Shown here: positions 25,864 to 34,485 of the stretch, piece by piece | How positions within the stretch are numbered: the stretch's first letter is position 1 | How the letters are laid out: each line of letters opens with the position of its first letter | Source: Okeania sp. SIO2B3 | GTDB taxonomy: Bacteria; Cyanobacteriota; Cyanobacteriia; Cyanobacteriales; Microcoleaceae | Length of the DNA: 46,091 bases | NCBI RefSeq assembly: GCF_010672525.1 | Contig: NZ_JAAHGH010000031.1 | Coordinates: forward strand, 22,670-68,760 | Reading direction: 5' to 3' | Translations under genes and position numbers: made by a program | Notes under the pieces: generated by a model | The model's input: only the letters and a program-made list of their open reading frames with translations | Told to the model about the DNA's origin: nothing | The model's database searches: none

Positions 25864-27423
25864 CTAAACATCCGAATACAAATCATCAGCCATCCGTGCA
25901 TTCACTTCCTCAAACAACTTGCGAGCACTATCCAACTTCCTTTTCCCCTTGAGAAAATCAAGAAAACTAGCATGATAGATGCTGTAGCAAACCTCCCCCT
26001 CAACTTCCTGCTTACTCAAAAATTCCACCCACTCCTTCAGAACATCTTCCACATCAGACTCATCCTGTCGGGCCCACTCAGCAATCACTTCCAGACTAGG
26101 CAACGTCCGACTTTCCACCAAAATAAACAAAACAATAACCTTATCCTTCTGGGGTCTATCCTCCATTCCCATCCGCTTCCAATGGTCTTGATAATAATCT
26201 TGCAGACCATCAGGCAATTCCCTCAAACTCAAATCTCGATAAATATCTTTAGCAATATCCGGTAACACATAACGCAGATACATGAAATTATTTTCACTCT
26301 TGTCTGCCACCTGCTCAATAAAATCTTCCTTTTTAATCTTCTGCTCTTCCACCCACTTTTGCAACTTAACCCCATAGTCTGGATCTGCATTCAACATAAA
26401 ACCGATATATTCTTTCACATCATCCCGACTCAAACCCCGATATTCACTCCCCCTCAAATCTAATTCTGTCATCCCCACCCCTGGAGAAACACTCAAACGT
26501 TTGTTATCACGTTCATAAGGTCGCCTAGTCAAGAAAAAATAAACCCCATCAGGCAGCGTCGTCGGAAAATCGAGAATATTACCGCCTCCACTTTGCTCCA
26601 CCTCATCCAAAGCATCAACCACAATAACCAACTTTTGCCCCCCAAGATTTTCACTAACGTTTTGCAGCAAAGCAGACAAATTCACCTTATCCGTATTTTG
26701 CAACTCGTAGCGTCTAATTAATTGTTTGCGGATACTCTCTAGAAAAAGTTCAGGTTTATTGCGACCATCAGCACGAATATTAAAATGACAGGGAGACTTA
26801 TGGTCATAAACATATTTAGCAGCAATAGCACTTTTCCCCATCCCCGCATCCCCAACCACAGTAAAATAACCATTAGAATTTTTATTGATAAAATTCCCAA
26901 ATTCCTTAAACACAAATTCCCGACCACAAAAACCCTTAATTTTTTCCATAATTAAAGACTTAAATTCTGCCGGATATTCGTCAAAATTCCAATCTGGATA
27001 AGGGCGAAATTCTGGAGATTTAGTCCGCTTCGCCACATCAATAAATTTTCGACCAAACTCTTCTAATTCTGACCGAACATCAACCCCCAATTCTCGTATT
27101 TCATCCCCTAAAATATTCCAGTCTAGAAATTCCTCAACTTTATTATAAAAACCCATTGGATTATTAGAAGTATAGGCACTCCAAAAAGCATTTTTTATTT
27201 CCTTTTCCCGAAAAAGCTTCAAAATAGGCTCATTTTTATCCACACCATATTCCACCAAAGCATAAACATAAACCCCATCAACATCTTTCGGAGGTTGTGT
27301 GGGGTCAAGCTTTAATTTTTTTAAAGTATTAACAACAAGTTCATTTCGTTGAGCTGCATCGATCGCTTGAGGAACAGCAGATTTAGCAGTATTAATAATC
27401 GTTTTAACAATATTATCTAACAT
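25864..27423 (-). CDS. STAND/NACHT-like NTPase with N-terminal helical domain
   Basis: A 519-aa protein. Residues 1 to about 150 form a mostly helical N-terminal domain (WSAYTSNNPMGFYNKVEEF, LGVDVRSELEEFGRKFIDVA) of the kind that precedes the NTPase in many cyanobacterial STAND proteins; its biochemical role is not known to me. The NTPase has Walker A VVGDAGMGKS (Lys197), Walker B VIVVDALDE (Asp270, Glu274) and FLTRRPYE as a sensor-like strand. A helical arm ends in CYSIYHASFLDFLKGKRKL. In single-chain relatives the LLTDFDFL helical segment and WD40 repeats follow directly; here the protein stops and the next gene supplies exactly those parts. It is therefore likely the ATPase subunit of a split NLR-like system with the WD40 protein and the smaller NTPase. 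Not assigned to a named defence family. Confidence 0.85.
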   Translation of the reverse strand: MLDNIVKTIINTAKSAVPQAIDAAQRNELVVNTLKKLKLDPTQPPKDVDGVYVYALVEYGVDKNEPILKLFREKEIKNAFWSAYTSNNPMGFYNKVEEFLDWNILGDEIRELGVDVRSELEEFGRKFIDVAKRTKSPEFRPYPDWNFDEYPAEFKSLIMEKIKGFCGREFVFKEFGNFINKNSNGYFTVVGDAGMGKSAIAAKYVYDHKSPCHFNIRADGRNKPELFLESIRKQLIRRYELQNTDKVNLSALLQNVSENLGGQKLVIVVDALDEVEQSGGGNILDFPTTLPDGVYFFLTRRPYERDNKRLSVSPGVGMTELDLRGSEYRGLSRDDVKEYIGFMLNADPDYGVKLQKWVEEQKIKKEDFIEQVADKSENNFMYLRYVLPDIAKDIYRDLSLRELPDGLQDYYQDHWKRMGMEDRPQKDKVIVLFILVESRTLPSLEVIAEWARQDESDVEDVLKEWVEFLSKQEVEGEVCYSIYHASFLDFLKGKRKLDSARKLFEEVNARMADDLYSDV

Positions 27424-27472
27424 AAATTAAACCTCAAGTTAGGAATAGCAAATCGAACGCAGAAAGTTTTTT

Positions 27473-27595
27473 CTAGAATTTTTCAATTAGACCTAGAGCA
27501 AAGTTTAAGAGTTCCACCCGTTTCTCTTCCGAAAGGAAATTAATCAGAGCAGTAACTTTATCGATTGTAGTTAGAGGTTGTCTGAGAAGTCCCAT
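27473..27595 (-). CDS. Possible 40-aa helical peptide upstream of the NTPase
   Basis: ATG at 27595 to TAG at 27473 encodes MGLLRQPLTTIDKVTALINF... ending LGLIEKF, a plausible amphipathic helical peptide with ordinary codon use. An in-frame TAG lies two codons before the ATG and no clear Shine-Dalgarno sequence is seen. It ends 49 bp before the STAND NTPase start, on the same strand. It could be a tiny partner, a leader peptide, or a remnant of a larger gene. Confidence 0.35.
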   Translation of the reverse strand: MGLLRQPLTTIDKVTALINFLSEEKRVELLNFALGLIEKF

Positions 27596-27603
27596 TTGCT
27601 ACA

Positions 27604-27692
27604 TCCAAGCCCCCGCGCATCCCCCAAAATTGGGGGACTTTTAGAAGCAAATTAATTCTTGTTCCCCCCAAAGTTGGGGGGCTAGGGGGCAA
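27604..27692. repeat. CCCCCAAAATTGGGGG-type inverted repeats
   Basis: Two G/C-run palindromes (CCCCCAAAATTGGGGG near 27614-27629 and CCCCCCAAAGTTGGGGGG near 27666-27683) resemble dispersed repeats common in cyanobacteria. No gene is visible around them. Confidence 0.6.
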
Positions 27693-27947
27693 AATTCAGT
27701 ATCAAAAAACTTTTCAGAACATATAGAGTAATTAATCTATTCGTAGCTTTTTCCTCTGGCTCACCAAGAATTGAAATCCTTGGCTAATAGCTTAAATCAT
27801 CTTTTAAGATGAGTAAATTATCTATATCGTCTTTTTCTATTAAATTTCATTTGATATACCTTCCTAAATTAAAACAAGATATTATCTAACATTTTAGAAT
27901 GGTACTCCTTTTTAAATTCATTAATATTAACAACTCCACCCAGACTT

Positions 27948-27970
27948 GTAGGGGCGAATGGCATTCGCCC
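27948..27970. repeat. Dispersed palindrome GGGCGAATGGCATTCGCCC
   Basis: An intergenic copy of the 19-bp palindrome with GTAG lead, identical over this core to the copy inside the PKS gene. Confidence 0.85.
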
Positions 27971-27984
27971 TAACTAACTGACTT

Positions 27985-28140
<156 letters not shown>

Positions 28141-28143
28141 TTC

Positions 28144-28785
28144 TTACAAAACTCCCTTAGAACTAGGAATTTCCCCAACTCGCCTGGGGTCAATTTCCGT
28201 AGCCATCCGTAGAGAACGAGCAAAAGCTTTAAACCCTGCCTCAATAATATGATGAGAATTAATTCCAGCCAACTGGCGAATATGCAAAGTCATCAAACTA
28301 TTATTAGCCACAGCCACAAAAAATTCCCGCACCAACTGAGTATCATAAGTACCAACCCGTTGAGTAGGCATTTCCAAACCATAACTCAAATGTGGACGAC
28401 CAGAAAAATCCAAGGCCACCTGAACCAATGCCTCATCCAAAGGAGCCAGAAAATGACCAAAACGGACAATACCCTTGCGATCGCCCAACGCCTGTTTTAA
28501 AGCCTGGCCCAAAGTAATCCCCACATCCTCATTAGTATGATGGTCATCAATTTCAATATCCCCCACAGCATGGACATCCAAATCAATTAGTCCATGAGAA
28601 GAAATTTGATGCAACATATGGTCCAGAAAAGGAATCCCAGTATTAGCCTTACAATTGCCCACACCATCAAGATTAAGATTAACAGTTACATCAGTTTCTC
28701 CAGTAGTTCGTTTTACCGAAGCCACTCTAGCAGGTAAATCCAATTTTATCGGAGTAGATTGAGAAAGGCGATCGCTTATTTGCAT
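28144..28785 (-). CDS. hisB: Imidazoleglycerol-phosphate dehydratase
   Basis: A 213-aa cytoplasmic enzyme of histidine biosynthesis that removes water from imidazole-glycerol phosphate to give imidazole-acetol phosphate. The metal-binding signatures are intact: FLDHMLHQ near 53-60, DDHHTNED at 80-87 and SHHIIEA at 177-183. The length matches monofunctional bacterial HisB, without the phosphatase domain fused in enterobacteria. The ATG at 28785 directly precedes the conserved N-terminal region. It stands alone; neighbours are repeats and the fabI gene on the same strand about 620 bp upstream, so co-transcription is doubtful. Confidence 0.97.
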   Translation of the reverse strand: MQISDRLSQSTPIKLDLPARVASVKRTTGETDVTVNLNLDGVGNCKANTGIPFLDHMLHQISSHGLIDLDVHAVGDIEIDDHHTNEDVGITLGQALKQALGDRKGIVRFGHFLAPLDEALVQVALDFSGRPHLSYGLEMPTQRVGTYDTQLVREFFVAVANNSLMTLHIRQLAGINSHHIIEAGFKAFARSLRMATEIDPRRVGEIPSSKGVL

Positions 28786-29404
28786 AATATAAATATAGAT
28801 TTTTATTTTGAATTTTGATTTTTAAAAGGAAGGTAGGTTGAGAATGATGAAAAATATCGGTGATGGTGCATTGTAATGGTCGTGCATTGTCATTATTTTT
28901 GTTACCAGAACAGTGGGAGTATCTTGCTCCCGTGCCAGATATTCCTTTTTCCTGTATACTATTACACAAGCAGGACTACCAAAATATCAAATTCTAACCT
29001 CAACTTACCAAACCCAACTTTAACTTACAGCAAATTCCATCAGGCGTGAGGTGCGTCCATAGCGGGCAAGATGTACGCACTGTAGACACTCAGTTGCTAT
29101 CTGTACTTTTTTTAATCGAATCTGCTGTAAGTCATTTAGGAAACTCTACTACTATCTACTTACTTTCTTCACTTCTGACTTCTGACTTTTGACTTACCGA
29201 AATAATTAATAATTAAACAATTAAATAATTAGATAATTCGCGCCTTGAAGCCTCCCCAATAAAGGGGAAAAAAATAAATCTTTTCCTTAAGCGTCAATCC
29301 TCTCCCTTTTAGGGAGAGGTAATTATCAATTATCCATTATCAATTATCCATTAATGAAATTTATACTTTCTTCACTTCTGAGTTCTGAGTTCTGAGTTCA
29401 ATAT
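28786..29404. other. Gene-free stretch between fabI and hisB
   Basis: No convincing gene. It contains a degenerate GCGGGCAAGATG palindrome (29061-29083), ACTTCTGACTT-type heptamers (29168-29196), an AT-rich repeat with TTACCGAAATAATTAATAATT at its left and GAGAGGTAATTATCAATTAT at its right (about 29196-29352), and GAGTTCT heptamers before the fabI stop. Confidence 0.6.
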
Positions 29405-30181
29405 CTACATTCCCATAATTTCATAACCAGCATCCACATAGATAACCTGACCAGTAATGCCACTCGCCAGATCGCTACATAGAAAAGCAGCAGTATTACC
29501 AACTTCAATTTGAGTAACAGTCCGACGCAATGGAGCTATTTGTTCCACATGATGAATCATATCCTTAATACCACCCACTGCCGAAGAAGCCAAAGTTTTA
29601 ATTGGACCAGCAGAAATAGCATTGACCCGAATATTTTTCTGGCCAAGTTCCGCTGCCAAATAACGAACATTCATTTCCAAAGCAGACTTAGCAATACCCA
29701 TCACATTATAATTAGGAACTACCCGCACGCCCCCCAAATAAGTCAGAGTGACAATACTTCCTCCCTCGGTCATCAGTTCCTTCGCCTCAGAACTCAAATC
29801 AATCAGAGAATAAGAACTAATCTCCAAAGCACGAGTAAAACCTTCACGAGTAGTATTACTAAAATCCCCAGACAATTCATCCTTACCTGCAAAGGCCAAA
29901 CAATGAATCAAAATATCCAACTTACCCCACTTTTCCCCTGCTTGGGCAAAAGTAGCCTTCACCTGTTCGTCGTCCTGAACATTACAAGGTAAATATAAAG
30001 AAGGACTCAAAGGTTCTACCAATTCCCAAACCTTCTTTTCAAATCTACCCTTATCGTCCGGCAAAAAAGTAACCCCCAAATTTGCTCCAGCTTTGTGGAG
30101 TTGTTGAGCAATTCCCCACGCAATAGAACGATTATTCGCAATACCTGTTACTAGAGCATTTTTTCCTGTTAAATCTAACAT
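29405..30181 (-). CDS. fabI: Enoyl-ACP reductase (NADH)
   Basis: A 258-aa short-chain dehydrogenase-like enzyme that reduces the trans-2-enoyl-ACP double bond, the last step of each type II fatty acid elongation cycle. The FabI signature is present: the modified nucleotide loop VTGIANNRSIAWGIA, Tyr148 in TYLGG, and the catalytic Tyr158-x6-Lys165 pair (YNVMGIAK). The size matches the family, and the C-terminal VDAGYEIMGM is typical. It is transcribed away from ntcA across a 310-bp divergent intergenic region. Confidence 0.97.
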   Translation of the reverse strand: MLDLTGKNALVTGIANNRSIAWGIAQQLHKAGANLGVTFLPDDKGRFEKKVWELVEPLSPSLYLPCNVQDDEQVKATFAQAGEKWGKLDILIHCLAFAGKDELSGDFSNTTREGFTRALEISSYSLIDLSSEAKELMTEGGSIVTLTYLGGVRVVPNYNVMGIAKSALEMNVRYLAAELGQKNIRVNAISAGPIKTLASSAVGGIKDMIHHVEQIAPLRRTVTQIEVGNTAAFLCSDLASGITGQVIYVDAGYEIMGM

Positions 30182-30386
30182 AATACCTTGATTTATAGAG
30201 AAACTATAGTAAAATTTTCAATCAAATAAAAAGTCTAAAATTTAATTTCATACTATGACGCTATAATACATAGCATCTTTGACATTAGGCAAATTTATAG
30301 ATAATATTAGCACCTATGGCCATAATTTAGAAATTAAATTTCTCAGTTTCACTGCCCTAATCTATACGAATATAAAGGTAAAGTAA

Positions 30387-30428
30387 GTATTAACAGATAT
30401 ATAGCAATATGTAGAAACTTAATAGTAT
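30387..30428 (+). promoter_or_regulatory. Candidate NtcA-activated promoter upstream of ntcA
   Basis: GTA-N8-TAT (30387-30400) is followed after exactly 22 bp by TAGTAT (30423-30428), a TAN3T -10 box. The NtcA-activated consensus is GTAN8TAC, then 22 bp, then TAN3T, so this differs at one base of the activator site. It lies 64 bp before the start codon and would fit known autoregulation of ntcA. Inferred by eye. Confidence 0.45.
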
Positions 30429-30491
30429 ATTTCAGAAACTGAGCTATTAAGGTTTAAGAGACGTTTAGTTAGTTATTAGAGAGTAAGGAAA

Positions 30492-31163
30492 TTGGTCGTG
30501 ACGCATGATAGACCGCTAGCAGCAGTTTTCCGTAATATATCTGGTGGGTCATATCCACCAGTTGTAGAAACTTTTGAACGGGGCAAGACAATATTTTTTC
30601 CAGGAGACCCTGCAGAGCGCGTCTACGTTCTCATTAAAGGCGCAGTGAAGCTATCGAGGGTGTATGAAGCAGGAGATGAAATCACAGTGGCCTTACTTCG
30701 GGAAAATAGTGTATTTGGAGTATTGTCTCTAATTACAGGCCATAAGTCTGACCGTTTTTACCATGCAGTAGCTTTTACCGCTGTAGAATTAATATCTGTG
30801 CCAATTGACCAGGTGGAGAAAGCTCTCAGAGAAGATCCAGATTTGTCAGTTGTTTTATTGCGTGGACTTTCATCTCGAATCTTACAGACAGAGATGATGA
30901 TTGAAACCTTGGCACACCGGGATATGGGGTCTAGACTGGTTAGCTTTTTGTTAATTCTTTGTCGAGATTTTGGAGTTCCTAGCAAGGATGGGATTACTAT
31001 AGACCTGAAATTGTCTCACCAAGCAATTGCAGAAGCAATTGGGTCAACAAGGGTGACAGTTACTCGTCTGCTCGGAGACCTGCGGCAAGATGGAATGATA
31101 TCTATTCACAAGAAGAAAATTACAGTACATAACCCAGTGGCTTTAAGTCAACAATTTACCTGA
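30492..31163 (+). CDS. ntcA: Global nitrogen regulator NtcA (CRP family)
   Basis: A 223-aa CRP/FNR-family transcription factor that senses 2-oxoglutarate and activates nitrogen-assimilation genes in cyanobacteria. The cNMP-type fold ([49 protein letters not shown]) and the C-terminal helix-turn-helix ([25 protein letters not shown]) are almost unchanged from Anabaena NtcA as I remember it. The start is a TTG at 30492 with TAAGGA just upstream; it gives MVVTHDRP, which lines up with the N-terminus of known NtcA. A GTG two codons later is the alternative. A NtcA-type promoter lies upstream. Confidence 0.97.
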   Translation: MVVTHDRPLAAVFRNISGGSYPPVVETFERGKTIFFPGDPAERVYVLIKGAVKLSRVYEAGDEITVALLRENSVFGVLSLITGHKSDRFYHAVAFTAVELISVPIDQVEKALREDPDLSVVLLRGLSSRILQTEMMIETLAHRDMGSRLVSFLLILCRDFGVPSKDGITIDLKLSHQAIAEAIGSTRVTVTRLLGDLRQDGMISIHKKKITVHNPVALSQQFT

Positions 31164-31227
31164 TTTACAGACACAAATAATGAAATAACTTTTGAGGTAA
31201 ACTCCAATAGTTTTATAATGGCAATCT

Positions 31228-31249
31228 GAGAAAATAACATTATTTTCTC
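31228..31249 (+). terminator. AT-rich hairpin after ntcA
   Basis: GAGAAAATAA-CA-TTATTTTCTC is a perfect 10-bp inverted repeat 64 bp after the ntcA stop. The stem is AT-rich and is followed by TTAAAG rather than a T run, so a terminator role is only tentative; it could also be a protein-binding palindrome. Confidence 0.35.
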
Positions 31250-31414
31250 TTAAAGTATTAATTAAGTCACAAAGATTGCCTTATAAAAACCAGAAAATAT
31301 GATATTTATTAGCCAAATAAATAATTACTGTCTATAATTTTTAATATTAGGCATATAGCCTGAGACAATAAACTAAAGGCAACCTCAAAATCAAACTACT
31401 ACCAGCAGCCATTA

Positions 31415-32047
31415 ATGACCGCCGGTATTATCTTAGTATTAGCAATTCTGGTTTTAGGCGGTGTCATCGCTACTATTAGCGATCGCCTAGGTACAAAAGT
31501 AGGTAAAGCAAGACTACGACTTTTTAATCTTAGGCCCCGCGATACTGCCGCATTGGTGACCATGGTCACTGGCAGTATTCTTTCAGCTTTAACTTTAACT
31601 ATCCTATTTGCAACGAGCAAACCATTAAGAAAGGGTGTTTTCAGAATAGATGAAATCCAAACCAAACTTAATGAAACTCGCAAGGAAGTGACAAAAGCTG
31701 AATTTGAAACAACTCGAATCAAAAATGAATTACAAAAAGCAAGAGCTGATTTAGAATTAGCTCTAAAGCAATTGAATCAAGTTAATCAGTCTTTGGATAA
31801 AGCTTTAGTCCAAAAATCAGAAACAGAATTCCAACTACAAATAACCAAAGAGCAATTAAATCAAGTTCAAGTAGTAAAAACCCGTACTCAAGAAGAACTA
31901 AAGCAAGTTCAAAAAGCAAAAGCTAGAACTGAAGCCGAACTTAATTTAACTCAAAATCAATTGAATAGTATAATACAACAAAAAGAAACCCTGAGACAAG
32001 AAATTGAACAATTGCAAATAGAGCGTCAAAAAATATTAAAAGATTAA
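31415..32047 (+). CDS. Short DUF3084-type membrane/coiled-coil protein
   Basis: A 210-aa protein. The N-terminus has two hydrophobic segments (about 3-20 and 43-66) around ISDRLGTKVGKARLRLFNLRPRDTA, which I recognise as the start of cyanobacterial DUF3084 proteins. From residue 77 to the end it is a Gln/Lys/Glu-rich coiled coil. Family members I recall continue into a C-terminal globular part; here the frame stops at ILKD inside the coiled coil, and the next kilobase is filled with repeats. So this may be a truncated but still expressed form. In cyanobacteria this gene is often followed by the YqgF/RuvC-fold gene, as here. Function unknown; probably an inner-membrane protein. Confidence 0.75.
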   Translation: MTAGIILVLAILVLGGVIATISDRLGTKVGKARLRLFNLRPRDTAALVTMVTGSILSALTLTILFATSKPLRKGVFRIDEIQTKLNETRKEVTKAEFETTRIKNELQKARADLELALKQLNQVNQSLDKALVQKSETEFQLQITKEQLNQVQVVKTRTQEELKQVQKAKARTEAELNLTQNQLNSIIQQKETLRQEIEQLQIERQKILKD

Positions 32048-32466
32048 AAATATAGCATTTTATAGCAGAAGGAAGAAGGAAGAAGGAAAAGTATTACTTT
32101 GTCTGAGTGTTAAACTTTTGAACTGTCCTAACCTTTCCTTCGACTGCTATACCTTACCTTTATATCTACTCCCTAAAATTACATTTTTTTACCGAATTAA
32201 TCAATAATTAAGGTTTAAAGCATTTTTTTTATAGAATAAATAATATTAAATCCGGTTACCAAATAATTAAAGTTTAAAGCCTCTCCTTTCAAGGAGAAAG
32301 AGGTAATTATTAATTATTCATTATTCATTATTAATTGTTGAACATACCACCCTTATTTTAGTAGACAAAATTTTTTATATAATATGGAATAGAGTTAACT
32401 ACGATCAAGGGGTTGTTTTCAATAATTGATAATTGATAATGGATAATTGATAATTACCTCTCCCTA

Positions 32467-32593
32467 ATACCAGTTTTATATGAGGTTGCATAGAATGATG
32501 AAATTCATTAAATCGATCTATATTTATCTACGCTTACCTATGGTCAATTATGCTTTAAATATTATTCTATGCAGCTTCATTTTAATTTGGTAT
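32467..32593. mobile_element. MITE-like element with ATACCA termini
   Basis: A 127-bp non-coding element with imperfect terminal inverted repeats of about 30 bp. The left end begins ATACCAGTTTTATATG and the right end, read inverted, begins ATACCAAATTAAAATG; both continue into GCATAGAAT. It sits between two copies of a GATAATTACCTCTCCCTAA repeat. Confidence 0.6.
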
Positions 32594-32722
32594 AAAACGG
32601 ATAGGATTGAATAAAAGGAAAATTAATTCATTGTTTCTCCTTGAAAGGAGAGGATTTTTACCTTAATTATTCGGTAATCACATTTAGTATAAAAAAGCCG
32701 TTCGTCAATCCGAGAATTTTCA
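32594..32722. repeat. Perfect 129-bp direct repeat, copy 1
   Basis: Identical base for base to 32764-32892. It contains a CTCCTTGAAAGGAG hairpin and CTTAATTATTCGGTAA, shared with AT-rich repeats elsewhere in the window. Confidence 0.9.
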
Positions 32723-32763
32723 ATTGATAATTGATAATGGATAATTGATAATTACCTCTCCCT

Positions 32764-32892
32764 AAAACGGATAGGATTGAATAAAAGGAAAATTAATTCA
32801 TTGTTTCTCCTTGAAAGGAGAGGATTTTTACCTTAATTATTCGGTAATCACATTTAGTATAAAAAAGCCGTTCGTCAATCCGAGAATTTTCA
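32764..32892. repeat. Perfect 129-bp direct repeat, copy 2
   Basis: Second copy at a 170-bp offset. The 41 bp between the copies (GATAATTGATAATGGATAAT-type) also occur just before the preceding MITE (about 32426-32466), so the whole 170-bp unit is a recent local duplication. Confidence 0.9.
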
Positions 32893-33016
32893 GGAGAAGT
32901 AATTATTAACTGTTAATTATTAATTGCTTAATTTATGCAACTGAGAAAAGTTACAACAAAAAGTAAAATCTCAATAAAAAAGATTAATCTAGTCAGCAAA
33001 TTAAAGATATCCAAAC

Positions 33017-33427
33017 ATGATTTTAGGATTTGATCCAGGTAGCCAAAAGTGTGGTATTGCACTGATGGATAGAGAAAAACAACTACACTACCACCAAGTT
33101 ATAGAATCTCTAGAAGTTGTCACAACAATCAAAAACTTACATCAAAAGTTTGACATTGATTTAATAGTTATTGGCGACCAAACCACCTCAAAAACTTGGA
33201 AACAAAACCTAACAAAAATAATTTCAAAAACAGTACCAATAATCAAAATAGATGAACGTTATTCTAGCTTAGAAGCTCGCGATCGCTATTGGCAAATGTA
33301 TCCTCCTCAAGGTATTTTTCGTCTAATTCCTCTAGGAATGAGAATTCCACCTAAACCAGTAGATGATATTGTCGCGATAATTTTGATAGAAAGATACTTA
33401 AAAAATGACTCAATCTATAGTTTATAG
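33017..33427 (+). CDS. RuvC/YqgF-fold resolvase-like protein
   Basis: A 136-aa RNase H-fold protein. Visible are the first acidic strand ILGFDPGSQKCGIALMD, a central LIVIGDQTTSK strand, DERYSSLEARDRYW and the C-terminal acidic motif DDIVAIILIERYL. Together they match the YqgF/RuvX family of Holliday-junction-resolvase-like and pre-16S rRNA-processing nucleases, or the related cyanobacterial pre-16S-like group. The length is typical. The three acidic positions (Asp in FDPGS, Glu in DERYS, Asp in DDIV) look intact. It lies downstream of the DUF3084 gene but is separated from it by nearly 1 kb of repeats, so it is probably transcribed alone. Confidence 0.85.
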   Translation: MILGFDPGSQKCGIALMDREKQLHYHQVIESLEVVTTIKNLHQKFDIDLIVIGDQTTSKTWKQNLTKIISKTVPIIKIDERYSSLEARDRYWQMYPPQGIFRLIPLGMRIPPKPVDDIVAIILIERYLKNDSIYSL

Positions 33428-33538
33428 TTAATTTTATCCTATTCATACAATTAACCTATTTCTAAAATTAAGAAAGCTATAATAAAATATTAAGTAAAGA
33501 CTGAATAACTTATCATTAAAGTCAGAAAATATAGAGCC

Positions 33539-34399
33539 ATGAAAGAACAAGAACTGATCCAGCGATACGAACAAGGAGAAAGAAACTTTAGTGGCCTGAA
33601 TTTAGCGGGAGCTGACTTGAGAGGAGTAATTCTAATAGGCGTTAATCTCTCCAAAGCTAATTTAACAGGAGCAAATCTAAGTAGAGCATTCCTCACAAAA
33701 ACTCAACTCAATCAGGCATTATTACACAGAGCTAACCTCAGCTTTGCCAAAATGGCTGAAACTAAAATGGCCGATGCTAACCTGATAAAAGCTAATCTCA
33801 GTGGAACTTTTTTAATAAAATCAAAACTTCCTAGAGCTAATCTAACAGGAGCTAATTTAACAGGAGCTAATTTGACAGGAGCTAATTTATGGAGTGCCAA
33901 CCTATGTAGTTCTACTTTAGAATCTACTAATTTACGAGAATCTAATCTCACGGGTGTTAACCTTAATTGGGCTAATATGTACGACGCAAAATTAATGGCA
34001 GCTAAACTATTTGCAGCTCAAATGACAGGAGTTAACTTTAGAAAAGCTTACCTGAATGGAATAGATTTGAGTGGAGCAGACTTGAATGGAGTTAACTTTA
34101 GTGAAGCTAAGTTAAATGGGGCAAATTTAGAAGGAGCAAATTTAATCACAGCCAACTTCAGCAATGCTCTAATGCGTAGTATTAAATTAAATAGTGCAGA
34201 TTTAACAAAAGCAAATTTAACACAAGCTTATTTAGTCAGAGCAAATTTGAATTGGAGTAAACTTTATGAAGCTAATTTCAGTGAAGCTAATTTGGATGGA
34301 GCAACATTTATCGGAGCAAATCTAGAAAAAGTAAAGTTCGTAAATACAACATTACCAGAATCAACAAGGTTATATTTTAGTTTTGCTACTGCCAGATAA
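33539..34399 (+). CDS. Pentapeptide-repeat protein
   Basis: A 286-aa protein made almost wholly of pentapeptide repeats, A(D/N)LxX, from about residue 18 to 270 (for instance ANLTGANLTGANLTGANL). Such repeats fold into a right-handed quadrilateral beta-helix. No signal peptide or membrane segment is seen, so it is probably cytoplasmic. The short N-terminal helix ELIQRYEQGERNFSGLNL is common in cyanobacterial members. The family has many functions, from DNA mimicry to regulation; none can be assigned here. A TTAATCTCAA/TTGAAAGATTAA hairpin follows the stop (about 34411-34443). Confidence 0.9.
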   Translation: MKEQELIQRYEQGERNFSGLNLAGADLRGVILIGVNLSKANLTGANLSRAFLTKTQLNQALLHRANLSFAKMAETKMADANLIKANLSGTFLIKSKLPRANLTGANLTGANLTGANLWSANLCSSTLESTNLRESNLTGVNLNWANMYDAKLMAAKLFAAQMTGVNFRKAYLNGIDLSGADLNGVNFSEAKLNGANLEGANLITANFSNALMRSIKLNSADLTKANLTQAYLVRANLNWSKLYEANFSEANLDGATFIGANLEKVKFVNTTLPESTRLYFSFATAR

Positions 34400-34485
34400 T
34401 TCAGCTTTTAATTAATCTCAATTTTTCTTGAGTTGAAAGATTAACTGACAAGATAGATATACAGGTTAAATAGTTAAAAATATAG

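Larger units (their letters stand above)
32048..33016. other. Repeat-filled stretch between DUF3084 and YqgF-like genes
   Basis: No gene. It has AGAAGGA heptamers (about 32067-32088), an AT-rich repeat with TTACCGAATTAATC and GGTAATTATTAATTATTC (about 32190-32345), a MITE-like element (32467-32593) and a perfect 129-bp direct duplication (32594-32722 and 32764-32892). This is where the missing 3' part of the DUF3084 gene would be expected. Confidence 0.7.
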
